DNA from: Oscillospiraceae bacterium
GTDB lineage: Bacteria; Bacillota; Clostridia; Oscillospirales; Ruminococcaceae
Direction: 5' to 3'
Assembly (NCBI GenBank): GCA_017512745.1
Contig: JAFWEV010000098.1
Coordinates: 1-64,000, forward strand
Length of the DNA: 64,000 nucleotides
Positions 1 to 8,441 of the stretch are shown piece by piece; within the stretch, counting starts at the first letter, position 1; each line of letters opens with the position of its first letter. The notes below the pieces were generated by a model. The model ran no database searches and had not been told where the DNA came from. It was given only the letters and a program-made list of their open reading frames with translations. Both the position numbers and the translations under genes were made by a program.

Positions 1-300
1 CAGAAGAAGATCGAAGAATCCGTTGACTGGACAGTCGCCGGAATCCTCGACGGATCTCTTGCCCCGGGCAATCATGCAGCAACACTCGCCAACAACGGTG
101 TAGGTCTTGCTGACAATGAGAACTTCCAGGCACAGGTTTCTGCAGAGACACAGGCTGCTGTTAAGGCAGTTCTTGACTCCGTAGCAAGCGGTGCAGTAGA
201 TGTTCACAGTTACTATGACTTCACAGGTGACGACTTCTATGAGAAGTATGTCAACTACTACACAGACCATGAGATCTCCTTCGAAGAGGCTAATGGCTGA
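1..300 (+). CDS. BMP/PnrA-type nucleoside-binding lipoprotein, C-terminal 99 residues only
   Basis: The open frame runs in from the left edge and stops at TGA 298-300, so only the last 99 residues are visible. The segment has the C-terminal pattern of BMP-family (PnrA/TmpC) substrate-binding proteins of nucleoside ABC transporters: a DWTVAGILDG helix, a GNHAATLANNGVGLAD strand-turn and a final helix with a V-x-SGAVDV motif. These proteins deliver purine or pyrimidine nucleosides to an ABC importer at the membrane. The signal peptide and lipobox lie outside the window. A strong terminator follows at once, so this is the last gene of its transcript. Family call is good; the exact ligand is unknown. 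Confidence 0.7.
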   Translation, partial: QKKIEESVDWTVAGILDGSLAPGNHAATLANNGVGLADNENFQAQVSAETQAAVKAVLDSVASGAVDVHSYYDFTGDDFYEKYVNYYTDHEISFEEANG

Positions 301-333
301 TTAAATAGCAATATTTAATAGGAACGAAGTCCG

Positions 334-364
334 GACCCGGGGCATTTGCCCCGGGTCTTTTCTT
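334..364 (+). terminator. Rho-independent terminator after the BMP gene
   Basis: A perfect 10-bp GC-rich stem (334-343 with 348-357) closed by a 4-nt loop is followed by a T-rich tail. It separates the BMP gene from the blaI-like promoter 13 nt downstream. Confidence 0.9.
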
Positions 365-376
365 AACAGAAAACTG

Positions 377-425
377 TTGACATCTCTGCTCGACAGTTGT
401 AGACTATACGTACTTTACAACTGTA
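377..425 (+). promoter_or_regulatory. blaI-like promoter with two BlaI-type operators
   Basis: A -35 TTGACA (377-382) and -10 TAGACT (400-405) are spaced by 17 bp. Two dyads of the BlaI/MecI type overlap the promoter: GACAGTTGTA (392-401), which covers the -10 region, and TACAACTGTA (416-425) in the initial transcribed region. Their centres are 24 bp apart. Both are followed by the half-site continuation GTAGAC. The placement predicts autorepression by the gene downstream. The same half-site recurs at 34288-34321 and 37884-37899. Confidence 0.75.
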
Positions 426-442
426 GACTGGAGTTGGTATAT

Positions 443-805
443 ATGACCCCGATAAGGCTCAGCGAGAGTGAGATGAGATTCATGAAGATGATCTGGAACA
501 GACAGCCTGTTCACTCTTCGGTGCTGGTTGCTCTTTGCGAAGAACAGTTCGGATGGAAGAAATCCACCACATATACAATGCTCAAAAGGCTTGAGCTCAA
601 AGGCGCCGTAAAGAACGAGAACACAATAGTCAAGGCGCTTGCCGATGAGGATGATGTCAGATCAAAAGAGAGCGACCGATTCGTAACGGAACAGTTCGAC
701 GGGTCTTTGCCGAAGTTCATTGCGGCTTTCCTTGGGGACAAAAAAATTACTGATGCGGAGGCTGAGGAACTCAAGAGGCTCATTGATTCATACGTAGAGG
801 ACTGA
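443..805 (+). CDS. BlaI/MecI/CopY-family transcriptional repressor
   Basis: A 120-residue winged-helix protein of the usual BlaI/MecI length. The N-terminal region has the LSESEMRFMKMIW pattern and the recognition part GWKKSTTYTMLKRLELKGAV; the C-terminal half is the helical dimerisation region. ATG 443 is chosen over the upstream frame opening at 377 because GGAG at 430-433 is well spaced from it and the upstream stretch is promoter and operator DNA. It is followed 2 nt later by the M56 sensor gene, the standard BlaI-BlaR1 arrangement in which the membrane peptidase triggers cleavage of the repressor. The operators in its own promoter imply autoregulation. The signal sensed is unknown; no beta-lactamase is nearby. 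Confidence 0.88.
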   Translation: MTPIRLSESEMRFMKMIWNRQPVHSSVLVALCEEQFGWKKSTTYTMLKRLELKGAVKNENTIVKALADEDDVRSKESDRFVTEQFDGSLPKFIAAFLGDKKITDAEAEELKRLIDSYVED

Positions 806-807
806 AT

Positions 808-3165
808 ATGATGAAGACGGTTTTTCTAAGCGTGGTCAACATGAGCATAACGGCCGGGTACGTTATACTGGCTGTCATGTTGGCGAGATTGATGCTCAGG
901 AATGCTCCGAAAAAGTATTCATATGCCCTGTGGAGCGCTGTGGCTTTCAGGCTGTGCTGTCCGTTTTCATTGAGCTCGGAACTGAGTTTCTTCAACCTCA
1001 GGATAGAGGATAGCGGGAAAACGGCCATGGATCTCAGGGATGTCCCCACAGTGTTTTCGACACACGGCAGTACGTCATCCGTCGCTGCGGCGGAACGGGA
1101 TATCATCTATGAGACCGTGATACCGAGCACCGGTATAGAGAGTCTGGACAAGGCGGTCACAGCGACGGCGCCGGTCAGGCAGATGAATGCTGCAGGGATT
1201 CTTGCGGTCATATGGGCTGCAGGAGTTCTGATCTTTCTGATATACGGAATAGTATCATGTATCAGGATCGGACGAAGGATATCTTCAGCCATAAGGATGG
1301 AGGACAACGTCTGGGAGTCCGATGATATAGGCTCTCCGTTTATATTCGGGATCCTGAGACCAAGAATATATATCCCTTTCGGACTTGGATACACATCGCA
1401 GCGCATGGCAGTTCTGCATGAGAAGCAGCATCTTGCAAGGCACGATCACATGATCAAGATGGGCGCGTTCATCCTGCTCGCGGTCAACTGGTTCAATCCT
1501 CTCTGCTGGATCGCATTCGACATGATGACCCGGGATATGGAAATGAGCTGCGACGAAAGTGTGCTCGACAGGAACGTACATATCAAGAGGATATATAGTC
1601 TCGCGCTGCTTTCTTTTGCGGCAGAGACGAGATTTCCCGCACCGAGTCCCGTAGCTTTCGGAGAGACATCCGTGAAGGCCAGGATCCGGAATATACTCGC
1701 TCACAAAAAGACGAAGATGACCGTTACGGTCATATCCGTGATTGTTGTTGCAGCAGTCATGCTTGGCTGCGCGACCAATCCGGTGGATCACGTGGGAAAA
1801 CCGGTGTTCAATATGCTCACCGGAACCGAATCGCAGAATGTTCTCGAAAATCCGGTAGCTGTAACAGTAAGGAATACCCCTTCCGCGAGACCGTTCTACG
1901 GGCTTGACAGGGCAGATATCGTCTATGAATACGAAGTCGCCGGCGGAGTTACAAGATATACGGCAGTATTCTCGTCTATCGATGATATAGAAGCAATAGG
2001 CCCTGTGTTTGAGATGTACGACGTGTCTCTGAGACTAACTGCTCCTTATGGCGCAGTATCGGTGTGTACCGGAGCGAGCCAGTCCGATTCAGTGAAGATC
2101 CGAGAAGCCGTGGCTGCAAACGGACTTAAAGTTCTTGACGGTGAAACGGCAGAAGATCTCTATCATACAGACGCCAGCAGGGTCGGGCAGTATGCCCCGG
2201 ACAACAACTATTTTCTGTCTATGGATGTGCTCTCTGCGGAAGCGGGAGATACAGTCGTCTTTGACGCAGAGTCGAGGGCACCGGTCTTCAGCTTTGCAGC
2301 TGAGGGACAGGATGTTCTTGAAGATACAATGCCCGCCGACAGGATCGAATGGGATTTTTCTTCCAGAGAAATCGACATAATGGCCCCCGAAAAAGGTCTG
2401 ATCGGGACTACAGGATACAAGGGCACTTTTGAATATGACTCTTCATCAGGCCGATACAGAAAGATCCTCTTTGACGGTATAGGCGGAGACGGCAAGACTC
2501 TTATGTTCGATAATGTATTCCTCGTTCTGGCCGGCGGCGGTTATGATGAAAGAGATGAATTCACTTATGACCTCTCCACCGGAGGAAACGCGTATTACTT
2601 CTCTCATGGCAAATATATTGAATGCAGATGGGATAAAGGCAACGGAGGATATGAAGAACCTCTGAGGTTCGTCGACAGTGAGGGAAACGACATCAGCGTC
2701 AGCACCGGAACTTCATATATAGGTCTATTGCGGATTGGTATGGCAGAGAGCCTCAAGATCAACGGTATGCAGAAAATATTCTTTATCGATGCGCCGACGG
2801 AGGGGTCCATGATAGTTCCGGTCGCAGACGATCAGTTCATCTCAAGAGGCTTTACGCAAAACCACACTGGCATCGACTATGTAGCGCAGCTGGGGAAAGA
2901 AGTGTCTGCCGCATACGAAGGCGTTGTCAAAGAAACCGGTTTCGAAGAGAAGCGGGGCAACTATGTTGTCATTGAGCACGGCGGAGACATACTGACCCAA
3001 TATAGCCACATGGAATCCATAAGTGTTGAATCCGGGAATCATGTAATGCAGGGTGATATCATAGGTTTGGTGGGAAGTACAGGTATGTCTACCGGACCAC
3101 ACCTGGACTTTCGTGTGATCGTAAAGGGCGAAGAAGTGGATCCCGTTATTTACCTTATGCAATAA
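808..3165 (+). CDS. BlaR1-like M56 metallopeptidase fused to DUF3048-like and M23 domains
   Basis: A 785-residue membrane protein. Residues 1-330 form a BlaR1/MecR1-type M56 peptidase with several membrane helices and the zinc motif HEKQH (H204, E205, H208) followed by a downstream EMSCDE segment. Residues about 345-660 resemble the YerB/DUF3048 fold (ENPVAVTVRN, RADIVYEYEVAGGVTRY). Residues about 675-785 are an M23/LytM domain with HTGID (H686, D690), a GNYVVIEHGG strand and a SHME segment, ending in GPHLDF. The second histidine of the usual HxH pair is Asp767. The classical penicillin-binding sensor domain is absent. Likely role: a transmembrane sensor-protease that signals to the adjacent BlaI-like repressor. 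The M23 part may bind peptidoglycan rather than cut it. Confidence 0.85.
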   Translation: MMKTVFLSVVNMSITAGYVILAVMLARLMLRNAPKKYSYALWSAVAFRLCCPFSLSSELSFFNLRIEDSGKTAMDLRDVPTVFSTHGSTSSVAAAERDIIYETVIPSTGIESLDKAVTATAPVRQMNAAGILAVIWAAGVLIFLIYGIVSCIRIGRRISSAIRMEDNVWESDDIGSPFIFGILRPRIYIPFGLGYTSQRMAVLHEKQHLARHDHMIKMGAFILLAVNWFNPLCWIAFDMMTRDMEMSCDESVLDRNVHIKRIYSLALLSFAAETRFPAPSPVAFGETSVKARIRNILAHKKTKMTVTVISVIVVAAVMLGCATNPVDHVGKPVFNMLTGTESQNVLENPVAVTVRNTPSARPFYGLDRADIVYEYEVAGGVTRYTAVFSSIDDIEAIGPVFEMYDVSLRLTAPYGAVSVCTGASQSDSVKIREAVAANGLKVLDGETAEDLYHTDASRVGQYAPDNNYFLSMDVLSAEAGDTVVFDAESRAPVFSFAAEGQDVLEDTMPADRIEWDFSSREIDIMAPEKGLIGTTGYKGTFEYDSSSGRYRKILFDGIGGDGKTLMFDNVFLVLAGGGYDERDEFTYDLSTGGNAYYFSHGKYIECRWDKGNGGYEEPLRFVDSEGNDISVSTGTSYIGLLRIGMAESLKINGMQKIFFIDAPTEGSMIVPVADDQFISRGFTQNHTGIDYVAQLGKEVSAAYEGVVKETGFEEKRGNYVVIEHGGDILTQYSHMESISVESGNHVMQGDIIGLVGSTGMSTGPHLDFRVIVKGEEVDPVIYLMQ

Positions 3166-3191
3166 TCAAAAAGAATTATACAAAAAGTAAA

Positions 3192-3230
3192 GCTCTCTGA
3201 AGATCCCTTCAGAGAGCGTTGTTTTTTATT
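3192..3230. terminator. Terminator between convergent genes
   Basis: An 11-bp perfect stem (3192-3202 with 3207-3217) with a 4-nt loop is followed by a T-rich tract. It lies between the BlaR1-like gene and the acetyltransferase on the opposite strand. Confidence 0.85.
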
Positions 3231-3752
3231 TCATTTCTCAAGTTCGAAAATCTTTACGGTGCACAGTTCGTCAGAACCGAATTTTGCGGGGAACCTGGCT
3301 TCGCCCACACAGGTCATACCGCATTTCTGCATGACGCGTCCGGACGCCGGATTGTCGATGTGATGTTCCGCCCGTATCTTTGTGAAGCCGTCGTCGAACA
3401 GCTTCTGTATGACCGCCCTGAAGGCCTCTGTCACGTATCCCTTTGACCAATACTTCTTCCCTATGGCATATCCTACGTCAGCGGTTTTTCCGTCGTCGTC
3501 GATGCCGATGACGTCTATGCATCCCATGAGATCCCCTGAAGCTTTGTCCGTGATTGCCCAGCGGTATTCAAAACCGCCCTCCTGCTGTTCAAGATACATG
3601 TCGAGAAGGCGCTGTGTCGTTTCAACATTTTCATGGGGATACCATCTGCAGTATCTGGCGACGTTCTCGTCGAATGTCCATGAGGCGAACATCCGCGGAG
3701 CGTCGTCCCTGCCAAACGGTCTTAAGATAAGTCTGTCCGTCTCAATGACCAT
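3231..3752 (-). CDS. GNAT-family N-acetyltransferase (RimJ/RimL-like)
   Basis: A 173-residue protein beginning with the signature TDRLILRPF of the RimJ/RimL branch. The acetyl-CoA-binding segment is visible as DVGYAIGKKYWSKGYVTEAFRAVI, followed by the DNPASGRVMQKCGM turn. It probably transfers acetyl from acetyl-CoA to an amine, either a protein N-terminus or a small molecule; the substrate cannot be read from sequence. It lies just downstream of the phosphatase gene on the same strand with a 17-nt gap, so the two may be co-transcribed. Confidence 0.85.
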   Translation of the reverse strand: MVIETDRLILRPFGRDDAPRMFASWTFDENVARYCRWYPHENVETTQRLLDMYLEQQEGGFEYRWAITDKASGDLMGCIDVIGIDDDGKTADVGYAIGKKYWSKGYVTEAFRAVIQKLFDDGFTKIRAEHHIDNPASGRVMQKCGMTCVGEARFPAKFGSDELCTVKIFELEK

Positions 3753-3769
3753 GACTGAGTCTCCTTCTT

Positions 3770-4195
3770 TTATCGGATCCCGAGTTCTTCTCGGGCAAAT
3801 TCATAGACGAGAGGATTGGGGGAAAGCTCTCTGCCTGTCCGGATCTCATCTGTTTTTCCGCGGAATTCACAGATCGCCTTAGCGACCGCTCCGGACCGGG
3901 AAACACCCTCCCAGCAGTGGACGATGAGGTTATCGCAGGAAAGACGGATCGCGAAGTCTTTAAGACCGTTGAGATCCTCCCGCTTCGGAAGCGGACGGCC
4001 GTACGGGATCCCCTCTTCGTCATACTCCTCCGTCAGGTCGTTGAATCTGAGACGCAGGATCTCCTGAATGTGTGGGTTTTCGGGAAATTCCACGTCGTTT
4101 TCATCCGTCGACGTTATGGATATGACAGCTGTATTGACCTGTGTCTCCGCGGCGAGCCTCATGGCTTCCGCCTGACTGCATACGGTGATCGTCAT
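3770..4195 (-). CDS. Dual-specificity-like protein phosphatase
   Basis: A 141-residue protein with the cysteine phosphatase signature HCWEGVSRSG (C-x5-R) in the last third, the P-loop of the tyrosine/dual-specificity phosphatase superfamily. An upstream RLRFNDLTEEY segment may supply the acid/base aspartate. It is much shorter than eukaryotic-type enzymes and resembles small stand-alone bacterial DSP-like proteins. Substrate is unknown. It sits between a glycosyltransferase and an acetyltransferase on the same strand. Confidence 0.75.
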   Translation of the reverse strand: MTITVCSQAEAMRLAAETQVNTAVISITSTDENDVEFPENPHIQEILRLRFNDLTEEYDEEGIPYGRPLPKREDLNGLKDFAIRLSCDNLIVHCWEGVSRSGAVAKAICEFRGKTDEIRTGRELSPNPLVYEFAREELGIR

Positions 4196-4221
4196 AATAT
4201 TTCCGGCTTGCTGTATTTATA

Positions 4222-5145
4222 TCAGATGACCAGAAACTGGCCTACGTTCCTTATGAACGTGTTCTTCCAGTATCCGCCGGTGACCAGACGGACGCATTTC
4301 CTGATATGCGGCATGCCGAGCATCTCCCCGTATCCGGTGAGGACCTTCTTCTGCTCCGGCATCAGTTTGTCGGAGTATTCCTCCGCGAATGCCGAGGCCT
4401 GTCTGAACATGGAATCATAGATGGTCCTGTTCCTCTCTTTCGACGTAAGTCTTGAGAGAGAGGCGTCTGCGCTTGACGCGTTGTATGCGCCTACCTGATT
4501 TGATCCGTGCTGTCTGTAGAGGATCAGTGATTCCGGGAGAAACGCAATTCTTCCGAACGCCGAAGCTATGAGCGCGCACCACCAGTCGTGCATGACCGCC
4601 TCCGGCTCGCGGGTGATATAGTTCAGAAGAGCTCTGTTCACCATCATCGCGCAGCCGGTCACGTTGTTCTGGGCGGTGAGCTGTTTGAGACCGGTTCTCG
4701 ATGGAGTGAGCTTTTCGTATTCCACGAGGGATTCCGCGATGATGCCGAGATCCTCGCCGGCAACCTTGAGGTCACAGTGCACGAGGCACGGAATGTCCGT
4801 ATCTCCGTTTTCGAGCTTTTGCATGGCGGCAAGCGTGCGGGATACCTTCTCGGGCAGCCAGTAGTCGTCGGCATCGCACGTCATCACATAATCTGCGCTG
4901 CTTGCAAGCAGAAGCCTGAAGAAATTGGATTTGGCGCTCCCTGAAGAAGTCCTGTCCGGCAGGAGCTTTATCCGCGCGTCTTTTTGGGCGTATTCATTGA
5001 GGATATCCCATGTGCGGTCTGACGATCCGTCGTCCCGCACGGTAACGGAAATATCCCGAAAGTCCTGCGCGAGCAGGGAATCGAGCTGACTTGAAACATA
5101 TTGTTCGCTGTTGAATGTAGCGAGAAGTATCTCTACTGTGGCCAT
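4222..5145 (-). CDS. Family 2 glycosyltransferase (rhamnosyltransferase-like)
   Basis: A 307-residue GT-A fold enzyme. The N-terminus reads VEILLATFNSEQYVSSQLDSLLAQ, followed by VRDDGSSDRTWDIL (nucleotide-sugar site) and TCDADDYWLPEK (DxD metal site). The segment NNVTGCAMMVNRALL with a later MHDWW is typical of the alpha-L-Rha/galactosyl-transferring subgroup. It is probably cytoplasmic and adds a sugar to a surface polysaccharide or glycolipid. No polysaccharide cluster surrounds it, so acceptor and donor are unknown. Confidence 0.85.
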   Translation of the reverse strand: MATVEILLATFNSEQYVSSQLDSLLAQDFRDISVTVRDDGSSDRTWDILNEYAQKDARIKLLPDRTSSGSAKSNFFRLLLASSADYVMTCDADDYWLPEKVSRTLAAMQKLENGDTDIPCLVHCDLKVAGEDLGIIAESLVEYEKLTPSRTGLKQLTAQNNVTGCAMMVNRALLNYITREPEAVMHDWWCALIASAFGRIAFLPESLILYRQHGSNQVGAYNASSADASLSRLTSKERNRTIYDSMFRQASAFAEEYSDKLMPEQKKVLTGYGEMLGMPHIRKCVRLVTGGYWKNTFIRNVGQFLVI

Positions 5146-5170
5146 AGTAGCTCCTGTTGCGGGATCCTGA

Positions 5171-5812
5171 TCATGTACTAGTATCTTCTATCGGTCCGAA
5201 AAGGTCAAATGGTGGTCCGGAAGGCACCGAATCATATGTGACGGTCCCCTCCCCGGACGGGTCGGGAAAAGAGAGCTCACAAGAATACAGGGCAAGGGGA
5301 CAGTCCGATCTGCTGCCGTATCTGCGGTCGCCCTCAAGCGGCATGCCCCTTGAGGCGAACTGCGCCCGTATCTGATGGGTCCGTCCGGTGTCAAGAAGTA
5401 TTTTTACCAGCGCCAGCCCGTTTTTTCTGCCTGTGACGGCATATGAGAGGCGGCACTGTCTTACACCCTTTCTCATCCTCTTTACCGCATATGAGCGGTT
5501 TTTGGAGCTGTCGTGAAAGAGGAGATCCTCGAAGACGCCGCTGTCCTGCAGTTCCATGTCCGGGACGCAGGCGAGATAGACTTTCCTGAAGGAACCGTCC
5601 CGAATGGATTCCGAAAGCGCTGCGGCAGCCTTCTTTGACTTGGCGTACACCATGAGCCCCCGGGCTGGCTTGTCCAGTCTGTGGACAGGCAGGATCTCGC
5701 ATCCGAGCAGTTCCCTCAGCGCTCTGACCATACCGGTCTCCTCACTGGTGATGCCTGCCGGCTTTATGCATACGATAAAGTCTTTTCTGTTGTCAATTAT
5801 CTTGATATCCAT
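5171..5812 (-). CDS. RluA-family RNA pseudouridine synthase
   Basis: A 213-residue protein with the catalytic motif HRLDKPARGLMVYAKSKKAA, where the aspartate of HRLD is the nucleophile, and the later TGRTHQIRAQFASRGMPLEGDRRYG segment typical of RluA-type synthases. No S4 RNA-binding domain is present and the protein is shorter than RluD. It isomerises uridine in rRNA or tRNA; the target site cannot be assigned. A hairpin terminator for the upstream minus-strand operon lies immediately before its start, so it probably has its own promoter. Confidence 0.87.
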   Translation of the reverse strand: MDIKIIDNRKDFIVCIKPAGITSEETGMVRALRELLGCEILPVHRLDKPARGLMVYAKSKKAAAALSESIRDGSFRKVYLACVPDMELQDSGVFEDLLFHDSSKNRSYAVKRMRKGVRQCRLSYAVTGRKNGLALVKILLDTGRTHQIRAQFASRGMPLEGDRRYGSRSDCPLALYSCELSFPDPSGEGTVTYDSVPSGPPFDLFGPIEDTST

Positions 5813-5815
5813 AAA

Positions 5816-5854
5816 GTAAAAAGACTGCTGCAGATGACCTGATCCGCAGCAGTC
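5816..5854 (-). terminator. Terminator of the SGNH/DUF4358 operon
   Basis: A 12-bp stem (5823-5834 with 5843-5854, one wobble or mismatch position) has a T-run on the minus strand at 5817-5822. It lies 13 nt beyond the DUF4358 gene. Confidence 0.85.
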
Positions 5855-5867
5855 GCAGTTATTTGTC

Positions 5868-6326
5868 TCAGATGTATTTGTTGACGATTTCCTGGGCAGC
5901 TGCGCTGTCGTTCGCCACTACATATACCACATAATTTCCGCTGACCTTGATGATCGTGTTCTCGATCCTCGGTACTGCTTCCTGGTTATAGCTGACATAT
6001 GCGTTGTACTGAGCTGTTTTTCTTGCTTCAAGCTGTGTTTCGAGAGTCTTTGCGTCTTCCGCGGTCTTGCACTTGAACACTCCGAATTCCTCGCCTGTGA
6101 ATCCTGTCGTCATATAGAATTCATACTGTTCACAGAGGTCCGTATCGAGGAGGACCATGCTCTTTACGATAGAGTCATTTTGCTCGGTGAGAGGTTCCGT
6201 GAAGATGCTTGCGGCCTTGAGTTCCTGAGAGAGAGCCTTTATGTCGACATCCTTGGACTGTCCGCATGCTGCGAGGGACATGACAAGAACTGCTGCCATC
6301 AAAACACAAACCAATTTTTTTACCAT
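5868..6326 (-). CDS. DUF4358-type lipoprotein
   Basis: A 152-residue protein with a lipoprotein signal peptide ending in the lipobox SLAAC at residues 17-21. The mature part matches the DUF4358 pattern: an early MVLLDTDLCEQYEFYMTTGFTGEEFGVF block, a central helix rich in Glu and Thr, then IIKVSGNYVVYVVANDS and a final helix. Function of this domain is not known. Its start overlaps the end of the SGNH-like gene by 7 nt, so the two are translationally coupled and probably act together outside the membrane. Confidence 0.8.
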   Translation of the reverse strand: MVKKLVCVLMAAVLVMSLAACGQSKDVDIKALSQELKAASIFTEPLTEQNDSIVKSMVLLDTDLCEQYEFYMTTGFTGEEFGVFKCKTAEDAKTLETQLEARKTAQYNAYVSYNQEAVPRIENTIIKVSGNYVVYVVANDSAAAQEIVNKYI

Positions 6327-7372
6327 CTGTAATCTCCTTCTTTAACTGCGTGTGTCCTGAGATATGTACACCACAGATTTAATCCTTCCTGCGTGAGCGA
6401 GAGACCGTTCGGGGCCGCGTAGTCGCCGCTGAGAGAGCCGTCTTCCATGACAAGTTCTGTCGGCAGACCCAGGAAGAACACGTTCTTCGTTATTGCGACC
6501 GACTGGATCATGGCGTTCATGGACGCGATCTTCTCGAGAGTTATATATGAGTGGGACGACGCGAGACCTGCGGTGACAGGTATGACCGACTGCAGATAGA
6601 TATCAGCATTCGGCTGAGCCTGCTTGATAGTGTCCACAAGTCCTGCCAGCGACTCCTCGAATTCATTGACATAGTACCAGCCTATCTCGTTGAGGCCCAG
6701 GCAAATGTAGATCTTCCCGTACTGTTTGCCGGCGAGTATCGAACTCAGATTCGTGCTGTTTTCATTTCTGTCGTAGCCGGAACCTTCCTTGGCGCTCTCT
6801 GTCGTCATGGATCCCGAATAGAAGAGATCCGCGCCGGGAGCGAAGCCGTACAGCTCAACGCCCGAGATCCTCGTCTCGCCGATTATCAGGGCGTCGGAGA
6901 ACCATGTATTTCCCACATCTTCTGTTGCCGGAACTTCCTTGGAGAAGTTGTACGGATCCTTGAGACTCTCTACTGTTATAGTCTCCTGTGGCATCGGACC
7001 GATCTGAGCGAAGGTATCGGGTTTTTTGGAGTTTCTGATTGCTCTCACAATGAGGGTGATGCCTGTTATGAGAACGATCAGGATGAGAGCCATAAGCGCA
7101 TACGCTATCATGCGGCGCCGCTTCATCTCCTTGATCTTTGCCCTGCGGCGCTCTCTTGCTGCGGCGGCTTCCTCTGGAGTGAGTTTTCTGGGCTCTTCCG
7201 CCGGACCCGCGTCCTCTTCCTGCTCGACCGGTTCGAAAGCTGCGGTCACAACTTCGGATCCCGTTTCTTCTTCGGGTTCCTGAGGAGAGTCTTCTGCCGC
7301 GCTGAGAATGCGCTCTGCGTCTTCTATTGAGAATGAGGGATTAGTGTCGGAACGATTGAATTGATCTTCCAC
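6320..7372 (-). CDS. Membrane-anchored SGNH-like protein with degenerate catalytic residues
   Basis: A 350-residue type II membrane protein: an acidic cytoplasmic N-terminus, a basic RERRRAKIKEMKRRR stretch, one membrane helix at about residues 88-112 and an extracytoplasmic SGNH/GDSL fold. Block I reads ALIIGETR near residue 165 where hydrolases have GDS, so the nucleophilic serine is a threonine. Block III GLNEIG keeps the asparagine. Block V reads APNGLSLTQEG, lacking the usual D-x-x-H. It resembles enzymes found beside acyltransferases but probably lacks standard hydrolase activity. It heads a two-gene operon with a DUF4358 lipoprotein. Confidence 0.75.
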   Translation of the reverse strand: MEDQFNRSDTNPSFSIEDAERILSAAEDSPQEPEEETGSEVVTAAFEPVEQEEDAGPAEEPRKLTPEEAAAARERRRAKIKEMKRRRMIAYALMALILIVLITGITLIVRAIRNSKKPDTFAQIGPMPQETITVESLKDPYNFSKEVPATEDVGNTWFSDALIIGETRISGVELYGFAPGADLFYSGSMTTESAKEGSGYDRNENSTNLSSILAGKQYGKIYICLGLNEIGWYYVNEFEESLAGLVDTIKQAQPNADIYLQSVIPVTAGLASSHSYITLEKIASMNAMIQSVAITKNVFFLGLPTELVMEDGSLSGDYAAPNGLSLTQEGLNLWCTYLRTHAVKEGDYRW

Positions 7373-7522
7373 GATGATACCTCCGAGAAACTCTTGTCAC
7401 ATGCGCAGTTTTAAGGCGCTGCCACGAAACTGCCGCACAAATCACATTTTATGCATATATACACATATTATACATCATTAATCATTCAAATAAGCATTAA
7501 TGTTTTGTTAATGGTGCCGGTA

Positions 7523-7553
7523 TTGCGCGGAAGCGCCGGAATTGCTATATAAT
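7523..7553 (+). promoter_or_regulatory. Possible promoter of the pyridoxal kinase gene
   Basis: TTGCGC (7523-7528) lies 17 bp from TATATA (7546-7551) or 19 bp from TATAAT (7548-7553). The spacing is ambiguous, so this is a modest call. The rest of the 7373-7580 gap is AT-rich with nothing else I recognise. Confidence 0.4.
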
Positions 7554-7589
7554 AACTGAACAACACAGGATCTGAACGGAGTGAAACAG

Positions 7590-8441
7590 ATGGAAAAACA
7601 GAAAAGAGTGCTGGCCATACACGATATCTCCTGCGTCGGCAGATGCTCGCTGACAGTTGCTCTGCCGATACTTGCCGCGGCGGGGGCGGACTGCGCCGTA
7701 ATGCCGACTGCGATACTCTCCACACATACGGGAGGATTCACGGGATTCACGTTCAGGGATCTCACCGCGGACATGCTGCCCGTGGCGAGGCACTGGAAGG
7801 ATCTGGATCTCAGATTCGATGCCATATATACGGGATACCTCGGCTCTTCTGAGCAGATAGATATCGTCAAGGAGATAATAGACATGTTCAGGACTGATGA
7901 GACGACCGTGCTCGTCGATCCCGCCATGGCGGACAACGGAAAGCTCTATACCTCTTTTTCCGATGATTTTCCGATGCTGATGAGATCGCTCTGCAGCAAG
8001 GCGGATATTGTGATCCCGAATTTTACCGAAGCTGCGCTCATGCTCGGAGAGCCATACATAGAGCCGCCATACACGGATGAGTATATAGAAAAAGCGGTGA
8101 TTAGACTCAGAGACGAACTCGGCGTTCCATGCGCGGTGCTTACGGGAACCGATATCGGCGACGGACAGCTCGGAGCGATATCCTATGACGGAAAAGAGAT
8201 ATCCAGGGCCGGAGCCGGAAAGATAGACGGATACTTTCACGGTACGGGCGATGTGTTCGGAAGTGCTTTTCTCGCGGGAGTAATAAACGGACTGGATATG
8301 CGGGAATCCATGAGGCTCGCGTGCGACTATACAAGGGAGTGCATAAGGAGAACGGTTGAACTGGGACAGGAGGAGAGATACGGGGTGTGTTTCGAGAAGG
8401 TACTTCCGATGCTTATAGAGAGGATAGCCGGAAATGTCTGA
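7590..8441 (+). CDS. Pyridoxal/pyridoxamine kinase (PdxY-like)
   Basis: A 283-residue ribokinase-fold kinase. The opening KRVLAIHDISCVGRCSLTVALPIL and the block AVMPTAILSTHTGGFTGF are characteristic of pyridoxamine kinases. The C-terminal G-x-GD motif appears as HGTGDVFGSAFLAGV and includes the catalytic aspartate. It phosphorylates B6 vitamers at the 5' position in PLP salvage. ATG 7590 is preferred to GTG 7581 because GGAG at 7578-7581 is correctly spaced from the ATG. It overlaps trmL by 8 nt. Confidence 0.85.
   Translation: MEKQKRVLAIHDISCVGRCSLTVALPILAAAGADCAVMPTAILSTHTGGFTGFTFRDLTADMLPVARHWKDLDLRFDAIYTGYLGSSEQIDIVKEIIDMFRTDETTVLVDPAMADNGKLYTSFSDDFPMLMRSLCSKADIVIPNFTEAALMLGEPYIEPPYTDEYIEKAVIRLRDELGVPCAVLTGTDIGDGQLGAISYDGKEISRAGAGKIDGYFHGTGDVFGSAFLAGVINGLDMRESMRLACDYTRECIRRTVELGQEERYGVCFEKVLPMLIERIAGNV

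Noticed and set aside
377-442. Upstream extension of the BlaI-like frame to 377
   Set aside because: The region is promoter and operator DNA, and the ATG at 443 has a good ribosome site and the expected family length.
1285-1791. Long antisense frame inside the BlaR1-like gene
   Set aside because: It is a shadow of the coding strand with no plausible start site or family features; the same holds for other long antisense frames, for example in infB (11899-13083), nrnA (13942-15096), pnp (17475-18503) and trmL/pyridoxal kinase (7545-8561).
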